Shown here in pieces: positions 15,764-25,700 of a DNA stretch of 36,966 nt. The translations under genes and the position numbers were made by a program. Within the stretch, counting starts at the first letter, position 1. The number at the start of each line of letters is the position of its first letter. The DNA is from Anaerolineaceae bacterium. GTDB taxonomy: Bacteria > Chloroflexota > Anaerolineae > Promineifilales > Promineifilaceae. Under the pieces are notes generated by a model. The model saw only the letters and a program-made list of their open reading frames with translations, searched no databases and was not told the DNA's origin. The stretch covers positions 1 to 36,966 of the forward strand of contig PABI01000015.1 in assembly GCA_002699125.1 (NCBI GenBank), given 5' to 3'.

Positions 15764-18447
15764 GTAATTTTCTCCTGGTCGTGTTGGGGCAATGAAAAGG
15801 CAATACAGGTGCCTGTTTCTACCGGTTCCAACCAGATTTTGCCGCCGTGGGCCTGAATAAACCCGCGTGAAATGGATAGTCCCAGCCCCGCCCCCGCCGT
15901 TTGGCGAGCTAGGCCGTTTTCGATGCGGTAAAAACTGCTGAAAATGCGCTGGCTGTGCATGGCAGGAATACCCGGCCCTTCATCTTTGATCGTTACGATG
16001 ATCTGCTTTGCTTCACCGCGGGCAGCAATGTAGATGGGCGTACCGGGCGGACTGTATTTGGCGGCGTTTTCAATAAGGTTGCGCAGCACCGAGATAATTC
16101 GCTGCGGATCGGCAAACAGCGGCGGCAAGTCGGGTGGAATGTCTAGCTGCAAACGCTCAGCCGGTTGAGAATGAGCGTGCAGCACGGCTTCTTTGATGAG
16201 CGTATTCAGGTCGCAGGCCAGGCGGGAAACGGTGAGATTACCCGCCTCAATGCGCGACATGTCCAGCAGGTCACTCACCAACCGGGTGAGATGATCGGTT
16301 TCCAATGAAATGATGTCTAAAAATTCGCGCTGGCTTTTGCTGTCCCATTCCACATCGTCGGCCAGCAGGGTGGTGGTGTACCCCTTGATGGCCGCCAGCG
16401 GTGTGCGCAGCTCATGGGAGACGGTGGAGATGAGGCTGGATTTCATTCGGTCCAGCTCGTGCCGTTGGGTGATGTCTTGCACAATACGGCCGCGTCCAAT
16501 TGGCGTGCTGTGGGAATCAGTCACCTCAAACAGCTTCAGACGCAGGTAGCGGCGACCCTCCTCCGTATCCAGGGCAAATTCAGTCTGGCGGTTGCCGTTT
16601 CCCTTTAGGATGGCGGCAACGGCCGTTTCCACCCCCTCTCTATCCCGCGCCCGCTCTAACAGACGGTCCATTACCTCTGCCACCGATTGCCCCGGAATAG
16701 AGTTCATTGGCAGCTCGACCCACTCGGCCAGCCGCCGGTTGGCGTACAGCACCTTGCCCTGCAAATCTTCCAAAATCAGCCCATCCTGCATGGATTGAAT
16801 GAGCGATTCCAGGCGGCGCGTTTGCTCTTGCAGCTGCATATCGCTGCGAGCATACAGCGTGGCGTTTTCAATGGCCATCGCCGCATGATTGGCAAAGCTA
16901 AACAGCAGGTTGATCTCCCGGTCGGTAAAAACGTGGGGATCGGGCCGGAACGCCAGCAGTGCCGATGGCGGTGCGTGCTGCGTGTTGAGCGGCACGGCCA
17001 GCACAGCGCGATAGCCGGAAATTTGGGCACGCTGGCGGCGGGCAACAAAAGAAGGGTTGGTTTCCGTATCGCTGATTTGCACCGGCTGGTTGCTGTGGAT
17101 GGCGCGCATGGTCACCGAGCTGGGATCATCGGGATCGACGATGGCTGTTGCGGCGTACCAGGCAGGCAGGCCGCGGCTGGCCGTGACGCGAAAGTTGCCT
17201 TTGGCTTCATCGTAGGCAAAGATGGCACACATCTGCACGTTGAGCAGGTTTTCTGCCTGCTCCAAAATGGAGTTGAGCACCACGTCTACCTCCAGGCTGG
17301 AGACAACGGCCGTACTTGTTTGCAGCAAAATCGACAGTTCGTTCAGACGCGCTTCAATCGCCTGCTGCATGCGCTTCAGGCTGCGGGTGAGGTGGCCCAT
17401 CTGGTCTGGCCGTTCGGTGAGCGTTTGCAACAAAGGTTGATGGGCGGCCACAGCATCGGTTTTTTGGCCAATTTCCTGGCTGAAGGTGGCGAGCTGCTCT
17501 AACGGCCGTACCACCCGTCGCGACAATACCAGCCAAAACAAAATCCCGCCCAGCACAAACAGCCCTACCGTGGCAATAGCCCCGCGCCGAAACGCCGTGG
17601 GCGTGGCAAAGGCAACGGCCGTTGGCCGCGACACCACCACGCCCCAGCCCACGCTGCTGATGGGCACGTAGCTGTAAAGCATTTCCCGGTCGGCCTCATC
17701 GCCAGCGATAAGGTTGCCCGACTGGCCGGCTTGCAGCGCGGCAAAAACGCCGGGCAGGGTGGGGGCCGCATTTTGCAGCAGCCGGTCCGCCTGGGGATGG
17801 GCAATGATCTGGCCGCTGGCGTCCAAAATGAGAATCTGGAACTGTTCTTCGGGGCGGTAGTCGCGGGCGATGTTAGCCAGCGAGGTGCTTAGATCTTGCA
17901 GCTTGAGATTGGTGCCTACCACGCCAAGGAATTGATTGTCATTTGTCCACAAGGGCATGATGGCCGTGGCCACCGGTTGGTTGGTCGTGGGAGAAATGCG
18001 GCCTTTGGATACAAACGGCGCGTGGCTGGTTTGGGCTGTCTGAAAATAGTCGCGAAAGGAAAAATCAGTGCCCACCGTGGAGCCGGGCGCGACGGGGTAA
18101 TGGTAGAGCATGATACCCTGCTCTGTGAGACGATAAATGAGATTGACATCGCTGCGGGCGGTGAAGAGAATGCTGAAGAGGGTGTCCATTTCGGCCGTGT
18201 CGGCGGCTAAAACGGCGGGAAAGGTGCCTAGCTGCTGCACGGCGGAGAGCGCATTCCCCATCGCGGCATCTGTTTCCTGGGCCACGGCGCGGGCCAGGGC
18301 CAGGTCGGCGGCTTTGATGTCGGCTTCCAGGCGGCGGCTGGCGACAAATTCAAAGACAAAAACGGCGACCACCACCAGCAGCACAAAAAGCAGCCAGAGG
18401 GCCAAAAGCTGTAATCCCAGATCGCGGCGCAGCGGGAAGGAGCGCAT
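15760..18447 (-). CDS. Membrane sensor histidine kinase (Cache-HAMP-GAF-PAS-HisKA-HATPase)
   Basis: 895 residues. A transmembrane helix (about 11-36) precedes an extracytoplasmic double-Cache/PDC domain (about 40-280; GVVGTNLKLQDLS, YSYVPISSVGWGVVVSRP). A second helix (290-309) leads to a HAMP segment (310-370), a GAF domain (380-530), a PAS domain (545-660), HisKA with phosphorylated His678 in STVSHELRTPL, and the ATPase domain with N-box LRNLIENAAKYSP, G1 DEGPGIP and G2 GAGLGLS. All kinase boxes are intact. dCache domains often bind amino acids, carboxylates or amines outside the cell, which fits a partner role with the neighbouring importer; that link is inference. No clear ribosome site precedes the ATG. 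Confidence 0.94.
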   Translation of the reverse strand: MRSFPLRRDLGLQLLALWLLFVLLVVVAVFVFEFVASRRLEADIKAADLALARAVAQETDAAMGNALSAVQQLGTFPAVLAADTAEMDTLFSILFTARSDVNLIYRLTEQGIMLYHYPVAPGSTVGTDFSFRDYFQTAQTSHAPFVSKGRISPTTNQPVATAIMPLWTNDNQFLGVVGTNLKLQDLSTSLANIARDYRPEEQFQILILDASGQIIAHPQADRLLQNAAPTLPGVFAALQAGQSGNLIAGDEADREMLYSYVPISSVGWGVVVSRPTAVAFATPTAFRRGAIATVGLFVLGGILFWLVLSRRVVRPLEQLATFSQEIGQKTDAVAAHQPLLQTLTERPDQMGHLTRSLKRMQQAIEARLNELSILLQTSTAVVSSLEVDVVLNSILEQAENLLNVQMCAIFAYDEAKGNFRVTASRGLPAWYAATAIVDPDDPSSVTMRAIHSNQPVQISDTETNPSFVARRQRAQISGYRAVLAVPLNTQHAPPSALLAFRPDPHVFTDREINLLFSFANHAAMAIENATLYARSDMQLQEQTRRLESLIQSMQDGLILEDLQGKVLYANRRLAEWVELPMNSIPGQSVAEVMDRLLERARDREGVETAVAAILKGNGNRQTEFALDTEEGRRYLRLKLFEVTDSHSTPIGRGRIVQDITQRHELDRMKSSLISTVSHELRTPLAAIKGYTTTLLADDVEWDSKSQREFLDIISLETDHLTRLVSDLLDMSRIEAGNLTVSRLACDLNTLIKEAVLHAHSQPAERLQLDIPPDLPPLFADPQRIISVLRNLIENAAKYSPPGTPIYIAARGEAKQIIVTIKDEGPGIPAMHSQRIFSSFYRIENGLARQTAGAGLGLSISRGFIQAHGGKIWLEPVETGTCIAFSLPQHDQEKIT

Positions 18448-18580
18448 TGGTCGGTACCGTTAATGAACTATGTATCACAAAAGGCTCAACTGTTTGCGAT
18501 GAGCCATTATAAGTTTAGCAGAGGGTGTGTGCAATTAGTATGGGGACATCGGAGCTTTTCAGGAATTACAACCTAAAGAA

Positions 18581-18654
18581 ACAGGCCGCGGATAAACGCC
18601 GATGAACGCTGATTTTGTTTTCATCTGCGTCATCAGCGTTCATCCGCGTCCTGT
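18581..18654. repeat. Dispersed palindromic repeat (gatgaacgctga type)
   Basis: Perfect inverted arms GATGAACGCTGA (18601-18612) and TCAGCGTTCATC (18633-18644) are flanked by ACAGG and CCTGT at the outer ends, giving a long interrupted hairpin. It lies between the sensor-kinase start and the small DUF6958-like gene. It belongs to the same general class of dispersed intergenic repeats as 5668-5735. The rest of 18448-18684 shows no gene. Confidence 0.75.
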
Positions 18655-18684
18655 TAAAACAGCCAAAAAGAATGGGAGTGGATT

Positions 18685-19002
18685 TTACGCCGTTTCCGTT
18701 TTGCGCAGGCGGATGGGGGATTGTTTAGGCAGGCGCTCAATAATGCCTTTGGCTTCCAGATCAAGCTGGACTGCTTTGCAATACCAGCGCACCGAGCCGG
18801 GCTTGGGGAAAAGCTCGGTTGGTACGTTGTGCTCCGCCAGATAAGCCGCCACTTTTTCTTCTAGCTGGGCGAACGGCATGCCGTCGCTGCTGCTGCCGGG
18901 CAGGTTGGCTAGCATGGCGTCACGGATGACGGTGTACTTTTCTTCCTTCAAGTTTTCCTGGTGGTCGGGATGATTTACGTTTTGGGCTTTTACGGTGCTC
19001 AT
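18685..19002 (-). CDS. Small DUF6958-like protein
   Basis: 105 residues, soluble and charged. The N-terminal half (EEKYTVIRDAMLANLP, MPFAQLEEKVAAYL) and the segment PGSVRWYCKAVQLDLEAKGIIER followed by SPIRLRK look like a winged-helix-like fold of the DUF6958 type, in which the PGSVRWY..VQLDLEA..IIER stretch is the most conserved. The family name is from memory and the function is unknown. A good AAGGAG site precedes the ATG by 7 nt. It is monocistronic in appearance, with a nested palindrome upstream and a dispersed repeat downstream. Confidence 0.75.
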   Translation of the reverse strand: MSTVKAQNVNHPDHQENLKEEKYTVIRDAMLANLPGSSSDGMPFAQLEEKVAAYLAEHNVPTELFPKPGSVRWYCKAVQLDLEAKGIIERLPKQSPIRLRKTETA

Positions 19003-19031
19003 CGGGTCTCTCCTTTTCGCTTGAATTGTTT

Positions 19032-19093
19032 AGGAGTGGCAGTCCTTAGCTTCTAAGGAATTCCAGTCATTAGACACCAGGACTGCCACTCCT
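19032..19093. repeat. Nested-palindrome repeat, copy 3 of 4
   Basis: AGGAGTGGCAGTCCT (19032-19046) and AGGACTGCCACTCCT (19079-19093) are perfectly complementary inverted arms of a 62-bp element. It sits in the gap between the AraC-family gene and the DUF6958-like gene, 30 bp before the latter's start, so it may lie in its 5' untranslated region or act as a terminator for the AraC gene. Confidence 0.88.
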
Positions 19094-19143
19094 TTGCTTT
19101 AAGTTAGCTGCATTATAAAACGGCCGTTTCCCACCCCGCTTGT

Positions 19144-20010
19144 TCATTCCTGCTCATTCTGCAACTGCTCGCGATACTGCGCCGGAGACAGGCCAAAGCG
19201 CCGCCGGAAGGCATGGATGAAGGAGCTCAAGCTGCTGTAGCCCACCTGCAAGCTCAGGTCCGTTACCGAAACAGTATCAGCCAGCAGGCGATGGCGTGCC
19301 TCGTCCAGGCGCAGCCGCTTGATAAATTGGTACAGGCTCTCGCCAAAAGCGGCTTTAAACAGCCGGGCAAAATGAAACTCCGAAAGGGAAACGGCCGTGG
19401 CCACATCGGCTACCTTGAGATCATCCAAAAAGCGGGCTTCCACCAGCTGGCGCGCTTGCAGCAGCCGGGGCAGCAGATCATCTGCGGTGCTTTGCTTGCG
19501 CTGGGCCAGGGCGTCCAGCGCTTGCTGCCGCAGCCGCAGCAGGCGCAGCACTTCGCCCACCACATCCAGCAACAGTTCTTCCGCCAGCGCAAATTGTCCC
19601 GGAGGCGCACAAACTTGAGTCAGCTCAGCCAGCAAAAAGGAAAGTTCGTCTCCCTGAGGCAGCGGCACATTGTGTAAAAGCTGGTTCAGCCCAGGCGGAA
19701 TGTTGAGGAAGTTAGCCATCTCCAGAATGAAGCCAGGGCTAAGCAGCAGCACAAGCGTTTGGCCCTGGTTTACGACCGTTCCCGTCAGCGTCACCGGTTC
19801 ATCGGGATCGGTCAGCAAAGTATATTGATTGGGGTTCAGCGTAATCTGGTTGCAGGAGACGGCTGTTTCTCCTGGAAAGATGAGATAAATGTGGCCAAGA
19901 TGGGGGAGGGGAAACGGCCGTGTCACCCGCCCCAACCAATTCCCGTTCAGCGGCGAATACTCTCCGGCTGGCTGCAACCCAGCAAACGCTGTTGAAGTTA
20001 AAACAGGCAT
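19144..20010 (-). CDS. AraC-family transcriptional regulator
   Basis: 288 residues from the ATG at 20010 (a TTG at 20037 is in frame). The N-terminal ~180 residues form a cupin-like sensory part without clear ligand motifs. The C-terminal ~100 residues are the AraC DNA-binding domain with both helix-turn-helix units: VADVATAVSLSEFHFARLFKAAFG and VTDLSLQVGYSSLSSFIHAFRRRFGLSPAQYR. Such proteins usually activate a nearby metabolic gene when bound to a small molecule. No obvious target operon adjoins it, so its regulon is unknown. Confidence 0.93.
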   Translation of the reverse strand: MPVLTSTAFAGLQPAGEYSPLNGNWLGRVTRPFPLPHLGHIYLIFPGETAVSCNQITLNPNQYTLLTDPDEPVTLTGTVVNQGQTLVLLLSPGFILEMANFLNIPPGLNQLLHNVPLPQGDELSFLLAELTQVCAPPGQFALAEELLLDVVGEVLRLLRLRQQALDALAQRKQSTADDLLPRLLQARQLVEARFLDDLKVADVATAVSLSEFHFARLFKAAFGESLYQFIKRLRLDEARHRLLADTVSVTDLSLQVGYSSLSSFIHAFRRRFGLSPAQYREQLQNEQE

Positions 20011-20073
20011 TAGCCTAGTGTATCGGACGATAGGCAAAAGATAAACGCCAGGCCATTGCCACTTTGGAAGAAG

Positions 20074-20106
20074 TTAGGTGATAAGGTGAAGGAGTGATAA
20101 TTTGAA
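20074..20106 (+). repeat. AAGGTGA-type short repeat, copy 1
   Basis: TTAGGTGATAAGGTGAAGGAGTGATAATTTGA closely resembles the AAGGTGA-rich sequence between typA and the nSTAND1 gene (22655-22717). It lies in the gap upstream of the AraC gene. Here no strong hairpin partner is visible. Confidence 0.5.
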
Positions 20107-20207
20107 TGGCCGTCCAACTATGGACAAACCACAATTAACCTTTAACGATTCACAATCACAACGGACTTAACCCCTTAATAATTAATAACGTAGAGGAGGG
20201 ATTGATC

Positions 20208-20474
20208 TCACTTTAAAAACATTTTTTTGAGGGCGTCAAGAAGCACAAATAACCAAGCACTCGTAAAAATGATGCCTATTATGCGCATCAAATTAATAAA
20301 AAGGCTCGATTTTATCCACGCCTCCATAAAGGCGGAATTGCCATAAAAGACAGATCCTCTTTTTGCCATTTCCCGAAATTTTGCAGGACTTATCCAAGAT
20401 AAAATCGTGTAATAACCAATCCAGCTGCCAAAAATTATCGACATCAAAAGCCGAACGACTAATTCTTGCTCCAC
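20208..20474 (-). CDS. Small membrane protein of unknown function
   Basis: About 88 residues if it starts at the GTG at 20474, chosen because AAAGGA lies about 9 nt upstream; an ATG at 20444 is possible too. Two hydrophobic segments (VVRLLMSIIFGSWIGYYTIL and SLFINLMRIIGIIFTSAWLFVLLDAL) flank a basic middle stretch (SPAKFREMAKRG), so a two-helix inner-membrane protein is likely. The C-terminus is short and basic. I do not recognise the family. The neighbours (AraC regulator on one side, typA on the other) do not suggest a role. Base composition is more A+T-rich than nearby genes. Confidence 0.5.
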   Translation of the reverse strand: MEQELVVRLLMSIIFGSWIGYYTILSWISPAKFREMAKRGSVFYGNSAFMEAWIKSSLFINLMRIIGIIFTSAWLFVLLDALKKMFLK

Positions 20475-20641
20475 TTGTAAATTTCCTTTACTGTTTCCCC
20501 GCACGGCTGCGGCACGGCGTCGAGGCAAGTGTGCACTGTCGCGCTACCAACTCTGCTTGCCAGCAACGACCGTACCCAATTTTACCACGAATGACGCGGG
20601 TAAAGACGAGGGCTTTCACCAAAATTCCTTTCAAAGGTAGC

Positions 20642-20692
20642 CTCACGCGAAGTCGCAAAGTTTGTTTGGCGCACTTGGCAGCTTGGCGTGAG
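20642..20692. repeat. Inverted repeat (CTCACGC...GCGTGAG)
   Basis: CTCACGC at 20642-20648 and GCGTGAG at 20686-20692 are perfect inverted arms around a 37-nt centre containing GAAGTCGCAAAG. This resembles dispersed 'gcgcaaagacgcaaag' intergenic repeats found in many bacteria. Confidence 0.5.
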
Positions 20693-20717
20693 ATTTTCAT
20701 TCGCAGCGTGCAGCTTT

Positions 20718-20746
20718 TTGCCTTCAACCTACTCCTGACATACAAT
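20718..20746 (+). promoter_or_regulatory. Sigma-70-like promoter for typA
   Basis: TTGCCT (20718-20723) and TACAAT (20741-20746) are separated by 17 bp, the ideal spacing, and point toward typA. Transcription would start near 20753, leaving a leader of about 70 nt. Confidence 0.5.
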
Positions 20747-20770
20747 CCAGGCAACTGAATCAACTATTCT

Positions 20771-20798
20771 GCCCGACCATTCTTTGGCCGGGCTTTTT
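20771..20798 (+). terminator. Terminator-like hairpin in the typA leader
   Basis: GCCCGACC (20771-20778) pairs with GGCCGGGC (20786-20793) with one A-C mismatch, leaving a 7-nt loop, and TTTTT follows at once. It is an intrinsic terminator by form, yet it sits between the promoter candidate and the typA start 24 nt downstream and no gene ends upstream on this strand. Confidence 0.65.
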
Positions 20799-20821
20799 CG
20801 TGAAGGATGAAGAACAACTTT

Positions 20822-22657
20822 ATGGCTTTACAACCTCGTAACGATATTCGCAATATCGCCATCATTGCCCACGTGGATCACGGCAAAACCACGCTGGTGG
20901 ACGGTATGTTGCGCCAAACCAATGTTTTTCGCAGCAACCAGGAAGTAACCGAACGCGTCCTGGATTCTAACGATTTGGAGCGCGAGCGCGGTATTACCAT
21001 CCTGGCCAAAAATACCAGCATCGTGTATCACGGCACCACCATTAACATCGTCGACACACCTGGCCACGCTGACTTTGGCGGCGAGGTTGAGCGTGTGGTC
21101 AACATGGTAGACGGCGCGCTGCTGCTGGTAGACGCCGTGGAAGGTCCCATGCCGCAAACCCGTTTTGTACTGCGCCAGGCGCTGGAAAAGGGTGTCAAAG
21201 TCATTGTGGTGGTCAACAAGGTTGATCGCCCTGCTTCCCGTCCCGACTTTGTCGTCAACGCCACCTTCGACCTGTTTATTGACCTGGGAGCCAGCGAAGA
21301 GCAGGCCGACTTCCCGGTGATTTACACAAAAGCGCTGGAAGGGAAGGCTGGTGATGATCCGGAAGAATTGGAAGATGATTTACGGCCGTTATTCGACACC
21401 ATCGTCAACTACTTACCTGGCCCTATGATCGATCCTGACGGCCCGACGCAGATGCTGGTTACTACCCTGGAATACAGCAGCTATGTGGGCAAAATTGCTG
21501 TAGGCCGCCTCACCAGCGGCACGCTTAACGATGGCCAATCAATCATGCACATTAAGGCCAATGGCGAAATGGAACCCGGCAAAATCACCAAGCTGTACAC
21601 CTTCCGCGACTTGCAACGGGTGGAGCAAAGCCAGGTGCAGGCCGGCGACATCGTTGCCGTTGCCGGCATCCCTGACGTAGGCATTGGCGACACATTGGCT
21701 GACCCCAATGATCCGCGCCCCTTGCCACCGATTAAGGTAGAAGAACCCACCGTGCGCATGACCTTCCAGGTCAACGACAGCCCGTTTGCCGGCAAAGAAG
21801 GCAAATACGTCACCAGCCGCCAGATTCGTGAGCGGCTGCTGCGTGAGCTGGAAAGCAACGTAGCTATGCGCGTAGAAGAAACGGACAAGGCCGGCGAATT
21901 TATCGTTTCGGGGCGGGGCGAGCTGCATTTGGCTATTCTCATCGAAACGATGCGGCGCGAAGGGTACGAGTTTGCTATCAGTCGGCCGGAGGTGATTTTT
22001 AGAAAGAGTGAAAATGGGCTCACTGAACCTATTGAGAAACTGTTTGTGGAAGTGCTTAATGATTATTTAGGTGCAGTCAGCGAGATGCTGGGGCGACGAC
22101 GTGGCCTGATGCAAAATATTCACTATGGTGAAGACGGCACCGTCTACGCTGAATATTTAATTCCCACCCGAGGCATTTTGGGCTTCCGCCAACCCTTCCT
22201 CACCGCGACGCGCGGCACCGGCATTTACCACACGCTGTTTCATGACTACGAGCCGATAAAAGGTGAAATCGAAACCCAAGAGTTTGGCTCATTGGTCGCC
22301 ATGGAATCGGGCACAGTAAGCGCTTATGCGCTGCAAGGGTTACAGCAGCGCGGCACCTTTTTTGTGCTGCCCGCCGAAGAAATTTACAATGGCCAGGTCG
22401 TTGGTCAACATATTCGTAACGAGGACTTGGTGGTGAATGTGTGTAAAACGAAGGTGCTTAGCGCCGTGCGCACCGGTCCGACGGCCATTGTGGAAGCCCT
22501 GCACACGCCGCGTATCATGTCGCTGGACGAGTCGATTGAGTATTTGGGCAAGGATGAGCTGTTAGAAGTAACGCCTGATTCGCTGCGCATCCGTAAAAAG
22601 GAACTGCGCCACGAGATTCGCCAGCGGGATATCAAGCGGGCCAAGAAGGGAACATGA
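20822..22657 (+). CDS. typA: Ribosome-associated translational GTPase TypA/BipA
   Basis: 611 residues from MALQPRND; an ATG at 20807 adds five residues but directly abuts AAGGA, so 20822 fits the family better. The GTPase boxes are intact: AHVDHGKTT (16-24), [14 protein letters not shown], and NKVDRP. EF-G-like domains follow (domain II with [12 protein letters not shown]), then the TypA-specific C-terminus ([28 protein letters not shown] and [18 protein letters not shown]). TypA binds the ribosome near the factor site and supports 50S assembly and growth under stress or cold. The stop is 65 bp from the convergent nSTAND1 gene's end, with a hairpin repeat between. Confidence 0.96.
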   Translation: MALQPRNDIRNIAIIAHVDHGKTTLVDGMLRQTNVFRSNQEVTERVLDSNDLERERGITILAKNTSIVYHGTTINIVDTPGHADFGGEVERVVNMVDGALLLVDAVEGPMPQTRFVLRQALEKGVKVIVVVNKVDRPASRPDFVVNATFDLFIDLGASEEQADFPVIYTKALEGKAGDDPEELEDDLRPLFDTIVNYLPGPMIDPDGPTQMLVTTLEYSSYVGKIAVGRLTSGTLNDGQSIMHIKANGEMEPGKITKLYTFRDLQRVEQSQVQAGDIVAVAGIPDVGIGDTLADPNDPRPLPPIKVEEPTVRMTFQVNDSPFAGKEGKYVTSRQIRERLLRELESNVAMRVEETDKAGEFIVSGRGELHLAILIETMRREGYEFAISRPEVIFRKSENGLTEPIEKLFVEVLNDYLGAVSEMLGRRRGLMQNIHYGEDGTVYAEYLIPTRGILGFRQPFLTATRGTGIYHTLFHDYEPIKGEIETQEFGSLVAMESGTVSAYALQGLQQRGTFFVLPAEEIYNGQVVGQHIRNEDLVVNVCKTKVLSAVRTGPTAIVEALHTPRIMSLDESIEYLGKDELLEVTPDSLRIRKKELRHEIRQRDIKRAKKGT

Positions 22658-22717
22658 CAAGGTGACAAGGTGAAGGGGTGACAAGGTGACAATTTGTTTC
22701 ACCTGGTCACCTTGTCA
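22655..22717. terminator. AAGGTGA repeat forming a bidirectional terminator-like hairpin
   Basis: TGACAAGGTGAC occurs twice in tandem arrangement (22655-22666, 22679-22690), and its exact inverse GTCACCTTGTCA is at 22706-22717. This gives a 12-bp perfect stem with a 15-nt loop between the ends of convergent genes typA and the nSTAND1-FGE gene. There is no long T-run, so it may be a repeat serving as a barrier rather than a classic terminator. Confidence 0.6.
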
Positions 22718-22722
22718 TCGGG

Positions 22723-25700
22723 TCACTCATTCGCGTCGCGGGCGCAGCGGAAGCCGGCACCCCATTGAGAATTGTTCAGGTCGTCCAGATTGCTGTCGTT
22801 TGGTGACAGGGCCATGCGGGCTGTTGTGGTAATCTCGTCAGCCGTATTGACCCATGAGCCGCCGCGCAGCACTTTGAGGCCGCTGGATGCATCATCGTTG
22901 TAGCCAATGTCGGGCAGGGGCTGGCTGTAAAAGTCAGGATCGTACCAGTCCTGTACCCATTCGGCGGCACCGCCCGCCATGCCAAAAACGCCAAAGGGGC
23001 TGGCTCCTGCGGACAGGCTATCAACGCGCTCAAAAGCACGGCTAAAGAAGACCGATTCAGATTGATCAGGATTATTGTTAAAAATGGCTGTCTCGTACAA
23101 TATAGGGTTAGAATCACCCCAAGGATATAGACGGCCGTCTACACCCCGCGCCGCATATTCCCATTCCGCTTCTGTAGGTAGCCGAGCACCCACAGCGGCA
23201 CAGTAAGCCACTGCGCCTTCCCAGGTAATCCAGGTGGCTGGGAAGCGCGCCGTACCGGGACGGGCCACTAACACACCCAAATTGTTCTTCAAATTGGTAA
23301 ATGTCGTTGATACCTCTGTCACGGCACAATCAACCCCGTTGCAGGCAGCACTGTTACCTCCCTGCCGGTTCAAGAAATCAGCATACTGCTGCACCGACAC
23401 TTCAAACTGATCCAGATAAAAACTATCGACCAGCACCAGGTGCGCCGGTCCATTATCCGCGTCCTCGGGCGCATCTTCAACGCCCATCTGGTAGGTGCCA
23501 CCCGTGATAAAAAGCATCGGCATGTTGTCTTGATCGCGAATGATTTTTTGCAGCTGGGCCTCAACCGCCAGTTGGGCCGGGTCTGGGGTGGCGGTGGGTT
23601 GGTTGGGGACCGTTGGTTCTGGCGTATTGTTAATAGCTTCTCGGGTTGCCCGGGCGGACTGGGCGGCCAAGGTCGCAAATTGTGCTGTAGCAGTAGCTGC
23701 CTGGGCTGTGGCTTCTTCCTGGTTGTCATATTCAGCCTGTTCGGCTACCAGGGTTTGGTTGGCTGCCACTTCCGAAGTTGCCAGTGCATTGTCTGAGGTG
23801 GCCATCGCCTGGACGGTAGCGGCTTCAAGGGCGTCAGTTGTACTTTCTAGCGCCAGGGCATCGGCGGCAACGGCCGTTTCCCGCGCCGTAATTTCTGCTG
23901 CTGCTGCCGCCGATTCAGCCTGGGCCGCTGTCTCTCGCAGCTGGGCTGCATTGATCAAGATGATGGCCCCGCCAACCACCAACAGCAAAATCACAATCAG
24001 GGCGATGTTAAAACTTCTGGCCCGACGGGCCGATTGGGCTTCCGCTTCGGCGCGCTGGCGCTGCTCTTCGGCCAGCTTTTGTGCCTGCTCCAATTCTTTC
24101 TTCTGCTGGGCCTGCTTGGCCTCAATTTCTGACTGCTCCGCAGCTTTGCTGGCATCAATATATTCTTGCTCCAGCGGATTTAGCTCCTCGAACAGCAGCG
24201 CCTCCTGGAGCTGTTTGCCGCGCAGCAAGGCGCCTGCGTCTCTGTTGCGCGTGTCCCAATCTTCGGCCTGGGCGGTAAAACGGAGCCGGTGGCGCAGCAC
24301 CACGCGCTCATCTTCCAGCCATTCCACCAGCCGGGGCCAATTGCGCACCAGCGCTTCATGGGCCACTTCAAACTGGTCATTCTCTTTATTCGGTCCGTCC
24401 GTCTGGCGCAGTAGCCGGGCATCCACCAATTTTTCCAGCACGCGGTCGATGCGGTCGTTGGCTTCGCCGGATTGGTACAGGGAGCGGCGCGTGGCCCGGC
24501 TGCGGGTGAATTCGACGCCGGTGCCGGGACGCACCAGGCGCAGCAAAATGCGCTTGGCTGTGTTTTGTTCTTCGGGGAGCAGATCGTTGTAGAGGGAATC
24601 GGCCGTGTGATCCAGCGCGGCCATTACTCCACCCAGGCGACGGTAGGCGTCCCAGGTGATGCGGTTGCGCTCCCGATCGTCCCACAGCTGCAGGAGGGCA
24701 AATTGCAGCAAAGGCAGCGCCGCCGGTTCACCGACAATTTCGCGCACCAGCGCTTCAATCAGGCCATCTTCAAACTTGAGGCCGATGGCTTCGGCCGGCT
24801 GCTCGATGGCGTCGTGCAGTTCGCTGGCGTTCATGGCGGTGACGCGCACCAGTCCCTGTTCGTATAATGATTTGAACATGGGGACTTTGTTGAGGTAGCT
24901 TTCGTAATCGACGCGCATGGTCAGGATGACGACGTGGCGCGCTTCGCGGGAGTTTACCAGGCCCAACAAGTTGTCGATAAAGGCGTCCCGTTCCTGGTCA
25001 TCGTGGCAGAGGGTGAAGGTTTCTTCAAACTGGTCGATGCTGAGAACGGCCGGACCCTTGACAACCTCATTGACCAACTTGGCCAGATGTTCTGAATTGT
25101 TGAGGAAGGTGTCGTAATTTTCGGTGACCCATACGGCCGTATCCACCCCTTCTGGTTCCAGCAATCGAGCCAAACTGGTAAGCGGGGCGGCACCGGGCAC
25201 GATGGTGGGATAATAATGCCAATCTTCACTGCCGGGCAAGGCGCCCTCTTCCAAACGGGGCAGCAGGCCAGCCCGCACCACCGATGATTTGCCGCTGCCG
25301 GAGGGGCCAACGGCCGTTACCAACCGGCTGACCAATACCTGATCCAATAACTCACGAACGAGCTGATCTCTGCCGTAAAATAAATTCTTGTTTTCTTCAT
25401 CAAATGCTTCTAGACCAATGTAGGGACAATGTGAATCGGGAATCTCGGGCTGGGTAGTGGCGTCAAAATCGCTGAGAATGGCTTCGGGCGTTTCTTTGCC
25501 GGCATGAAACAGCTGATTGTGCCAGTAGTCGAGCAAGCTTTGCGCCGCTTCGCGATCTTCTGTGTTGTCGATGAACGCGCCGGCCGCTTCCCCCCGATGC
25601 AAAAACTCTGTTACCTCGACCCAGAAGCCGTCTTCGTCAGCGTCCTCCTTGGCCTGGCGTCGCTGCTTCAGCAAAGCACGATGCGAATCGCGCAGCGAGG

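Larger units (their letters stand above)
20475..20821. other. Intergenic region before typA
   Basis: No convincing gene is present. The minus-strand frame at 20488-20763 encodes basic residues produced by a repeat (RQAAKCAKQTLRLRV) and is judged spurious. The region holds a hairpin repeat (20642-20692), a promoter candidate (20718-20746) and a terminator-like hairpin (20771-20798), each listed separately. Confidence 0.6.

Noticed and set aside
20488..20763. Minus-strand 91-codon frame upstream of typA
   Set aside because: It reads repeat sequence (Cys/Lys/Arg-rich string), overlaps the small membrane protein's 5' region and a promoter and terminator candidate, and has no domain.
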